Shown here one piece after another: positions 25,552 through 32,881 of a stretch of 64,000 bases of DNA; the first letter of the stretch is position 1; every line of letters starts with the position of its first letter. The notes under the pieces were generated by a model. The model saw only the letters and a program-made list of their open reading frames with translations. It did not search any database and was not told the origin of the DNA. The stretch is from positions 53,598 to 117,597 of the forward strand of contig JAFGQL010000087.1 of NCBI GenBank assembly GCA_016935695.1, written 5' to 3'. The stretch is from Spirochaetales bacterium (GTDB taxonomy: Bacteria > Spirochaetota > Spirochaetia > JC444 > Marispirochaetaceae). Both the position numbers and the translations under genes were made by a program.

Positions 25552-26295
25552 ATGGAAGAAAAGACAAAAATACTTATCGTAGACGATGAACCCATTAATC
25601 TGGACTTTTTCAATGTGATGCTGTCGAAACTCGGTTTTGAGGTGGAGAAAGCAGAAGACGGCGAGGAAGCCCTTGAAAAAGTGGTTACGACAAAACCGGA
25701 TCTTATCATTCTCGACAACATCATGCCGAAAATGTCCGGCTGGAAAGTGACCAGGCTGTTGAAGACCGATGAACGCTACGCTGATTACAAAGACATTCCT
25801 GTTGTCATGTTTTCTGCGATGGACGATGTGAAGGACAAGATCGAAGGTTTTGAGCTCGGTATCGAAGATTACATTACCAAACCCTTCAATTTTTCAGAAG
25901 TACTGGCCCGTATAAGGGCTGTCCTCCGGAACAAGGAACTATCCCGTCAACTTCTGCGAAGGGAACGGAAGATTGCCCTGGTTGAATCATTGAATGAATC
26001 ACTTCTGTATTTTACCGAGCACCTGAAACGGCCGGTTATAGATTTACAGGCTATGGCTAAAAGCCTCGACGTGGCGGACAGAAAACAGATAGACCAGTTT
26101 CGGAAAATGGTCGAAGAAGAAGCGGGCGAAGTGCTTGCGTCTCTCCAGGGGCTGGAAGAGGAAATTCAGGAATTGAACGACAGTAAGAAGAATATCGATG
26201 AAGATGGTACTACCATACTCAAGGATTTGGAAGAAAAATTCCAGAAGCACTTTTCTTCGATTCAGCGGCAGGGTGCCGCAGGCGGCACTCAATGA
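25552..26295 (+). CDS. Response regulator with coiled-coil output
   Basis: 247 residues. Receiver domain (about 1-125): ILIVDDEPIN with the acidic pair, LIILDNIMPKMSGW with the phosphoacceptor Asp, VVMFSAMDD and ITKPFNFSEVLARI with the conserved Lys. The remaining 120 residues are charged helix (RNKELSRQLLRRERKIAL, EEIQELNDSKKNIDEDG) without any DNA-binding or enzymatic domain, so output must be by protein contact. The stop overlaps the ATG of a 73-residue TPR protein by four bases, so the two are probably made together. No histidine kinase is visible in the window. Confidence 0.88.
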   Translation: MEEKTKILIVDDEPINLDFFNVMLSKLGFEVEKAEDGEEALEKVVTTKPDLIILDNIMPKMSGWKVTRLLKTDERYADYKDIPVVMFSAMDDVKDKIEGFELGIEDYITKPFNFSEVLARIRAVLRNKELSRQLLRRERKIALVESLNESLLYFTEHLKRPVIDLQAMAKSLDVADRKQIDQFRKMVEEEAGEVLASLQGLEEEIQELNDSKKNIDEDGTTILKDLEEKFQKHFSSIQRQGAAGGTQ

Positions 26296-26513
26296 TTTCC
26301 GAGGACAAACAAAAAGTCCTGAATCATTTCTCCGAGGGGCGTAAACTGTATAAACTCATGCAGTTTGATGAGGCCATCAAGGAGTTTTCCAAGGCTCTGA
26401 AAATAGATGCCGAAGACGGGCCCTCCAAAGTGTATTTTAAGCGTTGTCAGCACTATATAGAGAATCCGCCTCCCCTGGACTGGGACGGCGTTTTTGTAAT
26501 GAAAACAAAATAA
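26292..26513 (+). CDS. Stand-alone TPR protein resembling a cyclase C-terminal tail
   Basis: 73 residues. One TPR-like unit (EGRKLYKLMQFDEAIKEFSK, then ALKIDAEDGPSKVYFKRCQH) is followed by the tail YIENPPPLDWDGVFVMKTK. The combination DGPS..Y..RC...NPPP.DWDGV..M.(S/T)K is, from memory, the conserved C-terminus of many class III adenylate/guanylate cyclases in spirochaetes and cyanobacteria; here the cyclase itself is absent. ATG 26292 overlaps the response-regulator stop. A role as a detached relay or adaptor piece is inference. Confidence 0.8.
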   Translation: MISEDKQKVLNHFSEGRKLYKLMQFDEAIKEFSKALKIDAEDGPSKVYFKRCQHYIENPPPLDWDGVFVMKTK

Positions 26514-26527
26514 ACAGGTAGTTCATA

Positions 26528-26941
26528 ATGGTTAAAGCACCGCTCAAAAATGATATTTCAACAACCCTTGGCAAAAGGACCCGGTTTACCGGAAGGCTCG
26601 GTTTCAAAAACAGCCTGAAAATAGACGGGTACTTTTCAGGGTCCATAGTTTCAGACGGATTTCTTTATGTAGAGGAAGGGGCAAGGGTAGAGGCGGATAT
26701 TTCCGTCGGCGGTATGGTAATCGGCGGCACGGTAATCGGCAACATAGAGGTCCGGGACCGGGTAGAGTTTTTGCCCACCGGGAAGCTGAAGGGTAATGTG
26801 CGAAGCCCCGAGATAAAAATTGCGGACGGGGTAGAGTATTCCGGAAAATGTGAGATGCTCCAGAATCCCGATGACGTGGATATCTTCTCGGCATCGGTGG
26901 ACCAGCTGAAAAAAACGGTCCAACGAAGCGCTAAAAAATAA
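26528..26941 (+). CDS. Bactofilin (second copy)
   Basis: 137 residues. TTLGKRTRFTGRLGFKNSLK, then IDGYFSGSIVSDGFLYVEEG, EADISVGGMVIGGTVIGNIE and RVEFLPTGKLKGNVRSPEIK form the right-handed beta-helix core. The 30-residue tail is charged (VDQLKKTVQRSAKK). It begins 14 bases after the TPR protein. Two bactofilins within 6 kb suggests two scaffold types or a co-polymer. The weak ribosome site (CAGGTAG) suggests coupling to the upstream gene. Confidence 0.9.
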   Translation: MVKAPLKNDISTTLGKRTRFTGRLGFKNSLKIDGYFSGSIVSDGFLYVEEGARVEADISVGGMVIGGTVIGNIEVRDRVEFLPTGKLKGNVRSPEIKIADGVEYSGKCEMLQNPDDVDIFSASVDQLKKTVQRSAKK

Positions 26942-26969
26942 ACCTTCATTAATAAAGTGCTGGAGCCTG

Positions 26970-27680
26970 ATGAGAAATCCTGCTGGCCGTATATATCTAA
27001 TCGCTGAAGACCGTATAAAGGAAGTTGTGGTTTCCCTCGGTTTTACCGATGTAAAGGTTTTCCCCTGTCCTTTCGGTTATGAAATCATTACAGGTGATGA
27101 CGGTGATATCAGTTCCCTGAATACCGGCCTTTTTTCTGAATTTTCACATTTTTATCAACCAGGGGGGCAGGATCCGCCTGCTGTATTTGTTCAGGCACTC
27201 GAAGCTCATCAAACAACAGCAGTTGTGGCGGAAAGCTGCACCGGCGGACTGACAGGAGCGCTCATAACAGGTGTCTCCGGGTCTTCGAAGGTGTTTTGGG
27301 GTGGATTTATTACCTACGCGAACGAGGCGAAAGAACGGGCGCTTGGTGTGCCTGCCGAAGTCTTAACCCGGTACGGTGCGGTATCCGCTGAGACTGTCAA
27401 GGCCATGGTTATGGGAGCCCTGCGGTATTCCGGGGCCGGTATTGCTGTCGCCATAAGCGGTATCGCAGGGCCTGGCGGAGGTACACGGGAAAAACCGGTT
27501 GGTACAGTGTGGATAGGCATAGGGTCTGCCGGCGCCACTCCCGCGGCAAAAAAGCTGTTTTTCCGGGGATCAAGGGAGGATATTCGCAGAAAGGCTGCGA
27601 TCAGCGGGCTGCTGTTAGGGGTCTCACATTTACACGGGGCAAATCTTGACACGAACAGAAACTGGCAATATACTTATTAG
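26970..27680 (+). CDS. pncC: CinA C-terminal-like nicotinamide-nucleotide amidase
   Basis: 236 residues. From about residue 75 the protein is the CinA C-terminal domain: AVVAESCTGGLTGALITGVS with the catalytic Ser, VFWGGFITYANEAKERALGV, YGAVSAETVKAMVMGALRYS and ISGIAGPGGGTREKPVGTVW. The family deamidates nicotinamide mononucleotide in pyridine salvage. The first 70 residues are not part of the simple PncC form and do not contain the CinA N-terminal MoCF domain; they may be a remnant of the middle domain of full CinA. The start ATG follows GGAG. The rho promoter lies inside its last codons. Confidence 0.87.
   Translation: MRNPAGRIYLIAEDRIKEVVVSLGFTDVKVFPCPFGYEIITGDDGDISSLNTGLFSEFSHFYQPGGQDPPAVFVQALEAHQTTAVVAESCTGGLTGALITGVSGSSKVFWGGFITYANEAKERALGVPAEVLTRYGAVSAETVKAMVMGALRYSGAGIAVAISGIAGPGGGTREKPVGTVWIGIGSAGATPAAKKLFFRGSREDIRRKAAISGLLLGVSHLHGANLDTNRNWQYTY
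27646..27674 (+). promoter_or_regulatory. Near-consensus promoter of rho inside the end of the cinA-like gene
   Basis: TTGACA (27646-27651), 17-base spacer, TATACT (27669-27674). Predicted start near 27681, leaving a leader of about 150 bases before rho. The leader holds a 6-bp hairpin CTTATC-GAAT-GATAAG (27778-27793), a possible site for autocontrol. Confidence 0.82.
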
Positions 27681-27832
27681 TACCACTTGGGTACGTCCGT
27701 ACGACAAGCTTTTTAAGAAAATACGGTCAGAGCATTCCGGATCGGCGAAATCAATCAAAAAATAATGAGTGGATTGTCTTATCGAATGATAAGGTCTCGT
27801 AATTTCAATCCTAGATATTGGAGCTTACTGTC

Positions 27833-29593
27833 ATGGCAATTGTACGAAAAAGACGCGCACAGGTACGTCAGCACGGACAACAGGATGTGCAACCCGGCCC
27901 TCTGGAGGAACTTGATTTCGGTGCGCCTTCCTATAATGCAGAACAACAGAATAACGGAGTAAATACAATGGAAAATATCAACGAGTTTGAAGAGGATACC
28001 TCTGATCAGAGCCGGGAATCCGAGAGCGGCGCCCATTCTGACAGTCAGACCCCGGGCAATGAGGAATCAACCTCGTCCGAAAACCCTGGTGCAGAATCTG
28101 AAGCCGGGAAAGAGGAGGGGCAACCTGCCCGGAATAACGATAACGGGCGCGCTTCCATGCCAAAAAAGCGGGTTCGGAAGAAAAAAATCCGGGTCGAACT
28201 TATTCGCGACAATAATGATAATCAGTCTTCCAGAGATGCCATGCTCATGAGTGATCCGCTGGACTCAAGCACCCTGCCGTCCATTGACGGCGGCAATACC
28301 ACCGAATCAGGGGAGAAAATCAGTATTAATGACCTTTCCCGGATGAATATGGGTGATTTGCGCGGTCTTGCCCTGGAAAAGGGGATTACCAAAGACGCAC
28401 TGGTGAGTTTGAAAAAACAGGAAGTCATTTTTTCCATATTGAAAGCCCATACAAACAGGGGCGGCAACATACATGCCTATGGGTCCCTTGAAATACTTCC
28501 TGATGGTTACGGATTCCTGCGCAGCCCCCAGAACAGCTATCTGCCCGGTTCTGATGATATTTACATATCACCGAGTCAGATCCGTCTTTTCAATCTGCGA
28601 ACCGGTGACACCGTATCGGGTCAAATCCGGTCTCCCAAGGAAGGGGAACGTTTTTTTGCAATGTTGAGGGTAGAAGAAGTTAACTTCGAAGATCCTGCAG
28701 CGGCTCAGACGCGTATTCCTTTCGATAATCTCACGCCTTTGTATCCCGATTGCCGGCTTGATATGGAGACCCCCGACGGGGATCCTTCAACACGAATTAT
28801 CAACCTTTTCTGTCCCATTGGAAAAGGACAGCGAGGCCTGATAGTATCGCCGCCGCGGACGGGTAAAACCATACTCATGCAAAAAGTCGCCAATGCGATC
28901 ACCGCGAACCAGCCGGACTGCTATCTGATTGTTCTTCTTATTGACGAACGGCCGGAAGAAGTGACCGACATGCGCCGCAACGTAAAGGGTGAAGTCATTG
29001 CTTCCACCTTTGATGAGCAGGCTACCCGGCACGTTCAGGTTGCCGAAATGGTCCTGGAAAAAGCAAAACGTCTGGTTGAACATAAAAAGGATGTGGTGAT
29101 CCTTCTTGACTCAATCACCAGACTTGCCCGCGCCTACAACCAGACGGTCCCTACGTCAGGCAAGATCCTGTCCGGGGGGGTCGATTCCAACGCTCTCCAC
29201 AAGCCGAAGCGGTTTTTCGGCGCGGCGCGTAATATCGAAGACGGCGGAAGTCTTACCATCGTTGCGACAGCCCTTATTGAGACCGGAAGCCGCATGGATG
29301 AAGTCATATTCGAAGAATTCAAGGGAACCGGTAATATGGAAATCCACCTGGACCGGAAAATATCCGACAGACGGCTTTTCCCGGCGATTAACATCAAGAA
29401 ATCGGGAACCCGGAAAGAAGAGCTGCTCCTGACGGAAGAAGAACTCAATAAGATGTGGATTCTGCGTAAGGTTATAGGCCCGATGGATGATGTGGAACTG
29501 ATTGAACTGCTCATTGACAGAATGCGAAAAACCAAGAATAATGAGGCCTTCCTGCGGTCGATGAATACTTCGTCAGGTTCTGTCGGCGAGTAA
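27833..29593 (+). CDS. rho: Transcription termination factor Rho
   Basis: 586 residues from ATG 27833 (GGAG nine bases before). The first 145 residues are a low-complexity acidic then basic extension. After this come the Rho N domain ([20 protein letters not shown]), the cold-shock RNA-binding part ([20 protein letters not shown], then [15 protein letters not shown]), and the ATPase core with [16 protein letters not shown], Walker B ([16 protein letters not shown]) and the [20 protein letters not shown] region. A hexameric RNA helicase that ends untranslated transcripts. A second in-frame ATG at 27968 has its own GGAG seven bases before it and would give 541 residues, so two forms are possible. 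Confidence 0.95.
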   Translation: MAIVRKRRAQVRQHGQQDVQPGPLEELDFGAPSYNAEQQNNGVNTMENINEFEEDTSDQSRESESGAHSDSQTPGNEESTSSENPGAESEAGKEEGQPARNNDNGRASMPKKRVRKKKIRVELIRDNNDNQSSRDAMLMSDPLDSSTLPSIDGGNTTESGEKISINDLSRMNMGDLRGLALEKGITKDALVSLKKQEVIFSILKAHTNRGGNIHAYGSLEILPDGYGFLRSPQNSYLPGSDDIYISPSQIRLFNLRTGDTVSGQIRSPKEGERFFAMLRVEEVNFEDPAAAQTRIPFDNLTPLYPDCRLDMETPDGDPSTRIINLFCPIGKGQRGLIVSPPRTGKTILMQKVANAITANQPDCYLIVLLIDERPEEVTDMRRNVKGEVIASTFDEQATRHVQVAEMVLEKAKRLVEHKKDVVILLDSITRLARAYNQTVPTSGKILSGGVDSNALHKPKRFFGAARNIEDGGSLTIVATALIETGSRMDEVIFEEFKGTGNMEIHLDRKISDRRLFPAINIKKSGTRKEELLLTEEELNKMWILRKVIGPMDDVELIELLIDRMRKTKNNEAFLRSMNTSSGSVGE

Positions 29594-29690
29594 GTGCTGA
29601 TTGCAGAATATTCAAATTGAAATCTGTCCAGTGACGTATTCCCAAAAAAATGGAGAATAATCATTGGATTAATGATATGTGGAGGGCTTT

Positions 29691-29900
29691 ATGAAACAGG
29701 ATATTCATCCTAAATACGAAATGACAACGATTAAGTGTGTCTGTGGAAATGTAATTAAAACACGTTCGACCTCAAAGGATATCGAGACTGAAATTTGTTC
29801 CAGCTGTCATCCTTTTTACACCGGTAAGCAGAAGCTTGTTGATACCGCCGGACGGGTTGAACGATTCAGAAAGAAATACGGTATTAAAGAAGGGAAATAA
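29691..29900 (+). CDS. rpmE: 50S ribosomal protein L31, zinc-binding form
   Basis: 69 residues from ATG 29691 behind [28 protein letters not shown] with later [13 protein letters not shown] and RFRKKYGI are diagnostic. Cys in CVCG and CSSC give the zinc site of the C+ type, so synthesis should depend on zinc. It follows rho by 97 bases, a common arrangement, and is followed by a terminator. Confidence 0.96.
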   Translation: MKQDIHPKYEMTTIKCVCGNVIKTRSTSKDIETEICSSCHPFYTGKQKLVDTAGRVERFRKKYGIKEGK

Positions 29901-29925
29901 TTCCCGGTACGTATTAAATCTATGG

Positions 29926-29961
29926 ACTTCCGGAGGGCCTGGCCTTTCGGAAGTTTTTTTT
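29926..29961 (+). terminator. Intrinsic terminator after rpmE
   Basis: ACTTCCG at 29926-29932 pairs with CGGAAGT ending at about 29954, with an imperfect inner stem, followed by a run of eight T. Confidence 0.85.
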
Positions 29962-29994
29962 GTCTGAGTCAATTTCTGCTGGTATATAATCTCG

Positions 29995-30023
29995 TTGCCT
30001 TCCCATTAAAAAACATATATTAT
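29995..30023 (+). promoter_or_regulatory. Promoter of the galactokinase-like gene, close to its start codon
   Basis: TTGCCT (29995-30000), 17-base spacer, TATTAT (30018-30023). Eleven bases separate the -10 from ATG 30035, so a start at about 30030 would leave a leader of five bases or fewer and no room for a ribosome site. Confidence 0.6.
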
Positions 30024-30034
30024 TAGCCTGTAGC

Positions 30035-31219
30035 ATGCATAAATCCGAAGGACTGAAGGCCCTGATGCTCGATGTCATAAAACTACATGAGGAAGAATAT
30101 GGATCGTCTCCGGTCGCTATCGGTGTTGCCCCCGGCACGATAAATCTTCTTGGCGAGCATACCGACTATAACGAGGGCTATGTCCTCCAGTTTGCTATTC
30201 CCAAATACGTGTGGGTATCCATTTCAACACGAGCTGATGGAAGTTTTCGTTTCTATGCCGCGAATACCAATGAGCGTAAGAAATCTCCCAAAGGTCCTTT
30301 CAAATATCGGCGTGAAGACAGATGGGCCAATTATTCCAAAGGCGTCATTTCCGGATTTTCCGGCCGGGGCCTCGAGGTCCCGGGGTTGGATGTCACTATA
30401 TATTCGGAAATTCCCCAGGACATTGGCCTGGGTTCTTCAGACGCTCTGTGTGTTGCCGCCACACTTGCCATTCAAAAGTTGCTCAATGTCTCTTTAACCG
30501 ACGCCGACATCATTTCAATTGCCAACGGGGCCGAAAAAGATTACATGGGTCTCCCTATTGAGGTAACCGATGTGATGACCTCCCTGAAATCCAGAGACGG
30601 GAAAGCCATTTATATAGATCTGCGCTCAATGGAATATTCCTATATTCCCCTCAGACTGGAGGACGCAATTCTTGTCGGTACGAACTCCCATGTACCGCCG
30701 GTGGAAGTCGGGGAATATGTGCAGGAGCTCATTGACGACTGTTATACTGGTGTAGGGTACTTGAATACCCGCCATCCCGGCAGGACCCTGCGGGATTTTT
30801 CCGAGGCGGATGTGAAGGCTTCTCTTGAAATAATGCCTGAGGCAGCGCGGCGTCTATGTCTTCATGTAATAGAAGAGAATTCCCGGGTTGTTGAGGGGAA
30901 AAAGCTTCTGGAAAAGAAGAACTATCCGCTGTTCGGAAAATTGATGAGCCAGTCTCATGAAAGCCTGCGGGACAATTATGAAGTCAGCTGTCCTGAAATT
31001 GACTGGCTGGTTAAGCGGGCTATAGAAACCGACGGTGTGTACGGTTCCCGCATCACGGGGCCTGGGTTCGGCGGCTGCACTGTTACTCTGATGAAAAAAA
31101 ACGCTCTTTTGGAATACACAGAAAAAATGCTGGAATACGAGCGAATTTTCGGATTTTCCGCCGAAGTGTTCCAGCTGACTCCCGTCGGGGGGGCTTTTGA
31201 ATATTTTACTCACCAATGA
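30035..31219 (+). CDS. Galactokinase-like GHMP kinase
   Basis: 394 residues. GHMP layout: APGTINLLGEHTDYNEGYVL near residue 35, a glycine-rich phosphate loop IPQDIGLGSSDALCVAATLA at about 128, and ITGPGFGGCTVTLM near the C-terminus. The overall plan is that of galactokinase, which phosphorylates galactose at C1, but key blocks differ from GalK: APGR is APGT, the loop is DIGLGSSDA instead of GAGLSSSAA, and the catalytic GIMDQ segment reads PIEVTDVMTSL. It may therefore act on another sugar. ATG 30035 has no Shine-Dalgarno; ATG 30065 with GAAGG six bases before it is an alternative. The end overlaps surE by 23 bases. Confidence 0.8.
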   Translation: MHKSEGLKALMLDVIKLHEEEYGSSPVAIGVAPGTINLLGEHTDYNEGYVLQFAIPKYVWVSISTRADGSFRFYAANTNERKKSPKGPFKYRREDRWANYSKGVISGFSGRGLEVPGLDVTIYSEIPQDIGLGSSDALCVAATLAIQKLLNVSLTDADIISIANGAEKDYMGLPIEVTDVMTSLKSRDGKAIYIDLRSMEYSYIPLRLEDAILVGTNSHVPPVEVGEYVQELIDDCYTGVGYLNTRHPGRTLRDFSEADVKASLEIMPEAARRLCLHVIEENSRVVEGKKLLEKKNYPLFGKLMSQSHESLRDNYEVSCPEIDWLVKRAIETDGVYGSRITGPGFGGCTVTLMKKNALLEYTEKMLEYERIFGFSAEVFQLTPVGGAFEYFTHQ

Positions 31220-31937
31220 TGACGGCTTCGGTACGGCGGGTATTACCGCTTTAGCCGAAGTTTTTTCCGGGCACCAGGTATGGATTGTAGCCCCCGACGG
31301 AGAGAGGTCGGGGATGAGCCATTCAATCACCATTAATCGTCCCGTCCGCTTTGAACAGCGGGGGGAACGCCAGTTTGCCTGCTCCGGGAATCCGGCTGAT
31401 TGTGTTCTTTACAGTCTCCGCGGGGCCCTTCCTGTGCGTCCCGATGTGGTTATTTCCGGTATTAATCACGGTGTGAACCTCGGTACCGACCTCATTTATT
31501 CAGGGACGGCGGCTGCATCCCGACAGGCGGTACTGATGGGTGTTCCCGGTATTGCAGTCTCCAAAGTCCTCAACGGTTCCGGGGATGACTGGGCAACCGG
31601 AGCTGCCGTCGTGGCGGAACATCTTGAGGCATTTCTTTCTCTGTGGCGGGACTCACATTTTATTAATATAAATCTCCCCGATCCGCTGAATCACGATACT
31701 GAAATTGCGGTTACCAAGCCCTCGCGAAGAGGGTATAATGATATAGTGGAAACCTTTTCAGCGCCGGACGGCAGTGTATATCACTTTTTGCGGGGGAAAG
31801 GAGCGTATGCGGACGATGTAGAAGGGAGCGACTGGGCCGCCGTTTCATCCGGCCGGATTTCAGTTTCTCCTGTACATTTGCATCCCCAGGTAGACACGGA
31901 TTTTAATACGTACAGGGAGGTGTTCGGTCCATGGTAG
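31197..31937 (+). CDS. surE: 5'/3'-nucleotidase SurE
   Basis: 246 residues. MNILLTNDDGFGTAGITALA carries the metal-binding Asp pair; further blocks are APDGERSGMSHSIT, CSGNPADCVLYSL, ISGINHGVNLGTDLIYSGTA and ASRQAVLMGVPGIAVS. SurE hydrolyses nucleoside monophosphates and short polyphosphates in a Mg-dependent manner. It starts with TTG at 31197 inside the end of the kinase gene (GGGGGGG upstream serves as ribosome site) and ends overlapping the next gene, so translation of the three is coupled. Confidence 0.93.
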   Translation: MNILLTNDDGFGTAGITALAEVFSGHQVWIVAPDGERSGMSHSITINRPVRFEQRGERQFACSGNPADCVLYSLRGALPVRPDVVISGINHGVNLGTDLIYSGTAAASRQAVLMGVPGIAVSKVLNGSGDDWATGAAVVAEHLEAFLSLWRDSHFININLPDPLNHDTEIAVTKPSRRGYNDIVETFSAPDGSVYHFLRGKGAYADDVEGSDWAAVSSGRISVSPVHLHPQVDTDFNTYREVFGPW

Positions 31938-32623
31938 AAGACGTGACCGACAGGATGTTTGAAAACGCACAGAAAATGATGAAGGGAAAGCGTTACGACC
32001 TGGCTTTGAGGGAACTTAAAATGCTGGACGATGACCCTTCGGAAAACCCGGAACTTTCCTATTACCTGGGTATTTGCTATGCGAAGATCAAAGAATACAA
32101 CAATGCGCTTTTATATCTTGAACAGGCAGTGAGCCAGCACTGGAACATGCTCCTTGTGTATCAGTGCCGGATGATTTTGAGTTATATTTACGCGGTGACC
32201 GGCCGTTACCAGCTTGCCGCTTATGAGCTTGAACAGCTGCTAAAAAGCGGGTATGAGTCTGTCCAGACCCATACGACATATTCCTACGTGCTGTTCAGCC
32301 AGGACAAGACAGAAGAAGCTCTTGAACATCTACAGAAAGCTTTGACCCTGGATCCGGACAACGCGAACGCCCTCAATTCCCTCGGTTACATCATGGCCGA
32401 GTCGGATCTTGATATAGCGACTGCTCTGAATTGCTGCAAAGCCGCCCTGGAAAAAAAACCAGATAACCCGGCTTATCTTGATTCCATGGGATGGGCTTTG
32501 TTCAAAGGAGGCAGGGCGGAAGAAGCAAAACAGTACCTGAAAAAGGCACTGGAACTGTCTTCGGGTAATCCTGTTGTTGCCTCTCATATGAAGGAAGTCC
32601 TGTACGAAACCGGCGATATATAG
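31931..32623 (+). CDS. TPR-repeat protein
   Basis: 230 residues, helical throughout, with about five tetratricopeptide units. Examples are SYYLGICYAKIKEYNNALLY, the unit around YVLFSQDKTEEALEHLQKAL, and YLDSMGWALFKGGRAEEAKQ. There is no signal peptide or catalytic domain, so it is probably a cytoplasmic adaptor. The ATG overlaps the surE stop, with GGGAGG ten bases upstream. Function unknown. Confidence 0.8.
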   Translation: MVEDVTDRMFENAQKMMKGKRYDLALRELKMLDDDPSENPELSYYLGICYAKIKEYNNALLYLEQAVSQHWNMLLVYQCRMILSYIYAVTGRYQLAAYELEQLLKSGYESVQTHTTYSYVLFSQDKTEEALEHLQKALTLDPDNANALNSLGYIMAESDLDIATALNCCKAALEKKPDNPAYLDSMGWALFKGGRAEEAKQYLKKALELSSGNPVVASHMKEVLYETGDI

Positions 32624-32698
32624 AAATGTATGCGGATATCAAGATTATTCCCCTATATGACGAGAATAGATACAGAAGCTGTTAAAGGGGGTTTGTAC

Positions 32699-32860
32699 AT
32701 GAAAATCGAAACGATAGCCAGTCCATCAGTACGCGTTTCCCAGAATCAGAAAGAACTGCCCCTGATTGAAGGGCGGGACATAAAAGCCATACTGTATCTT
32801 GGTATTCGCGGCACCGTCATGCTGCCGGAAGAAAAACATAAGGTAGATATAAGCGCGTAA
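32699..32860 (+). CDS. Small hypothetical protein, 53 residues
   Basis: 53 residues from ATG 32699, preceded by AAAGGGGG. It begins MKIETIASPSVRVSQNQKEL and ends EEKHKVDISA, with a hydrophobic middle (IKAILYLGIRGTVML). The frame extends upstream to 32630, but the ribosome site favours the internal ATG. It shares its reading frame with the next gene and ends 21 bases before it. I do not recognise it; it may be a small adaptor of the neighbouring propeller protein. Confidence 0.5.
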   Translation: MKIETIASPSVRVSQNQKELPLIEGRDIKAILYLGIRGTVMLPEEKHKVDISA

Positions 32861-32881
32861 CTAGGGTATACTTCCCTCGTC

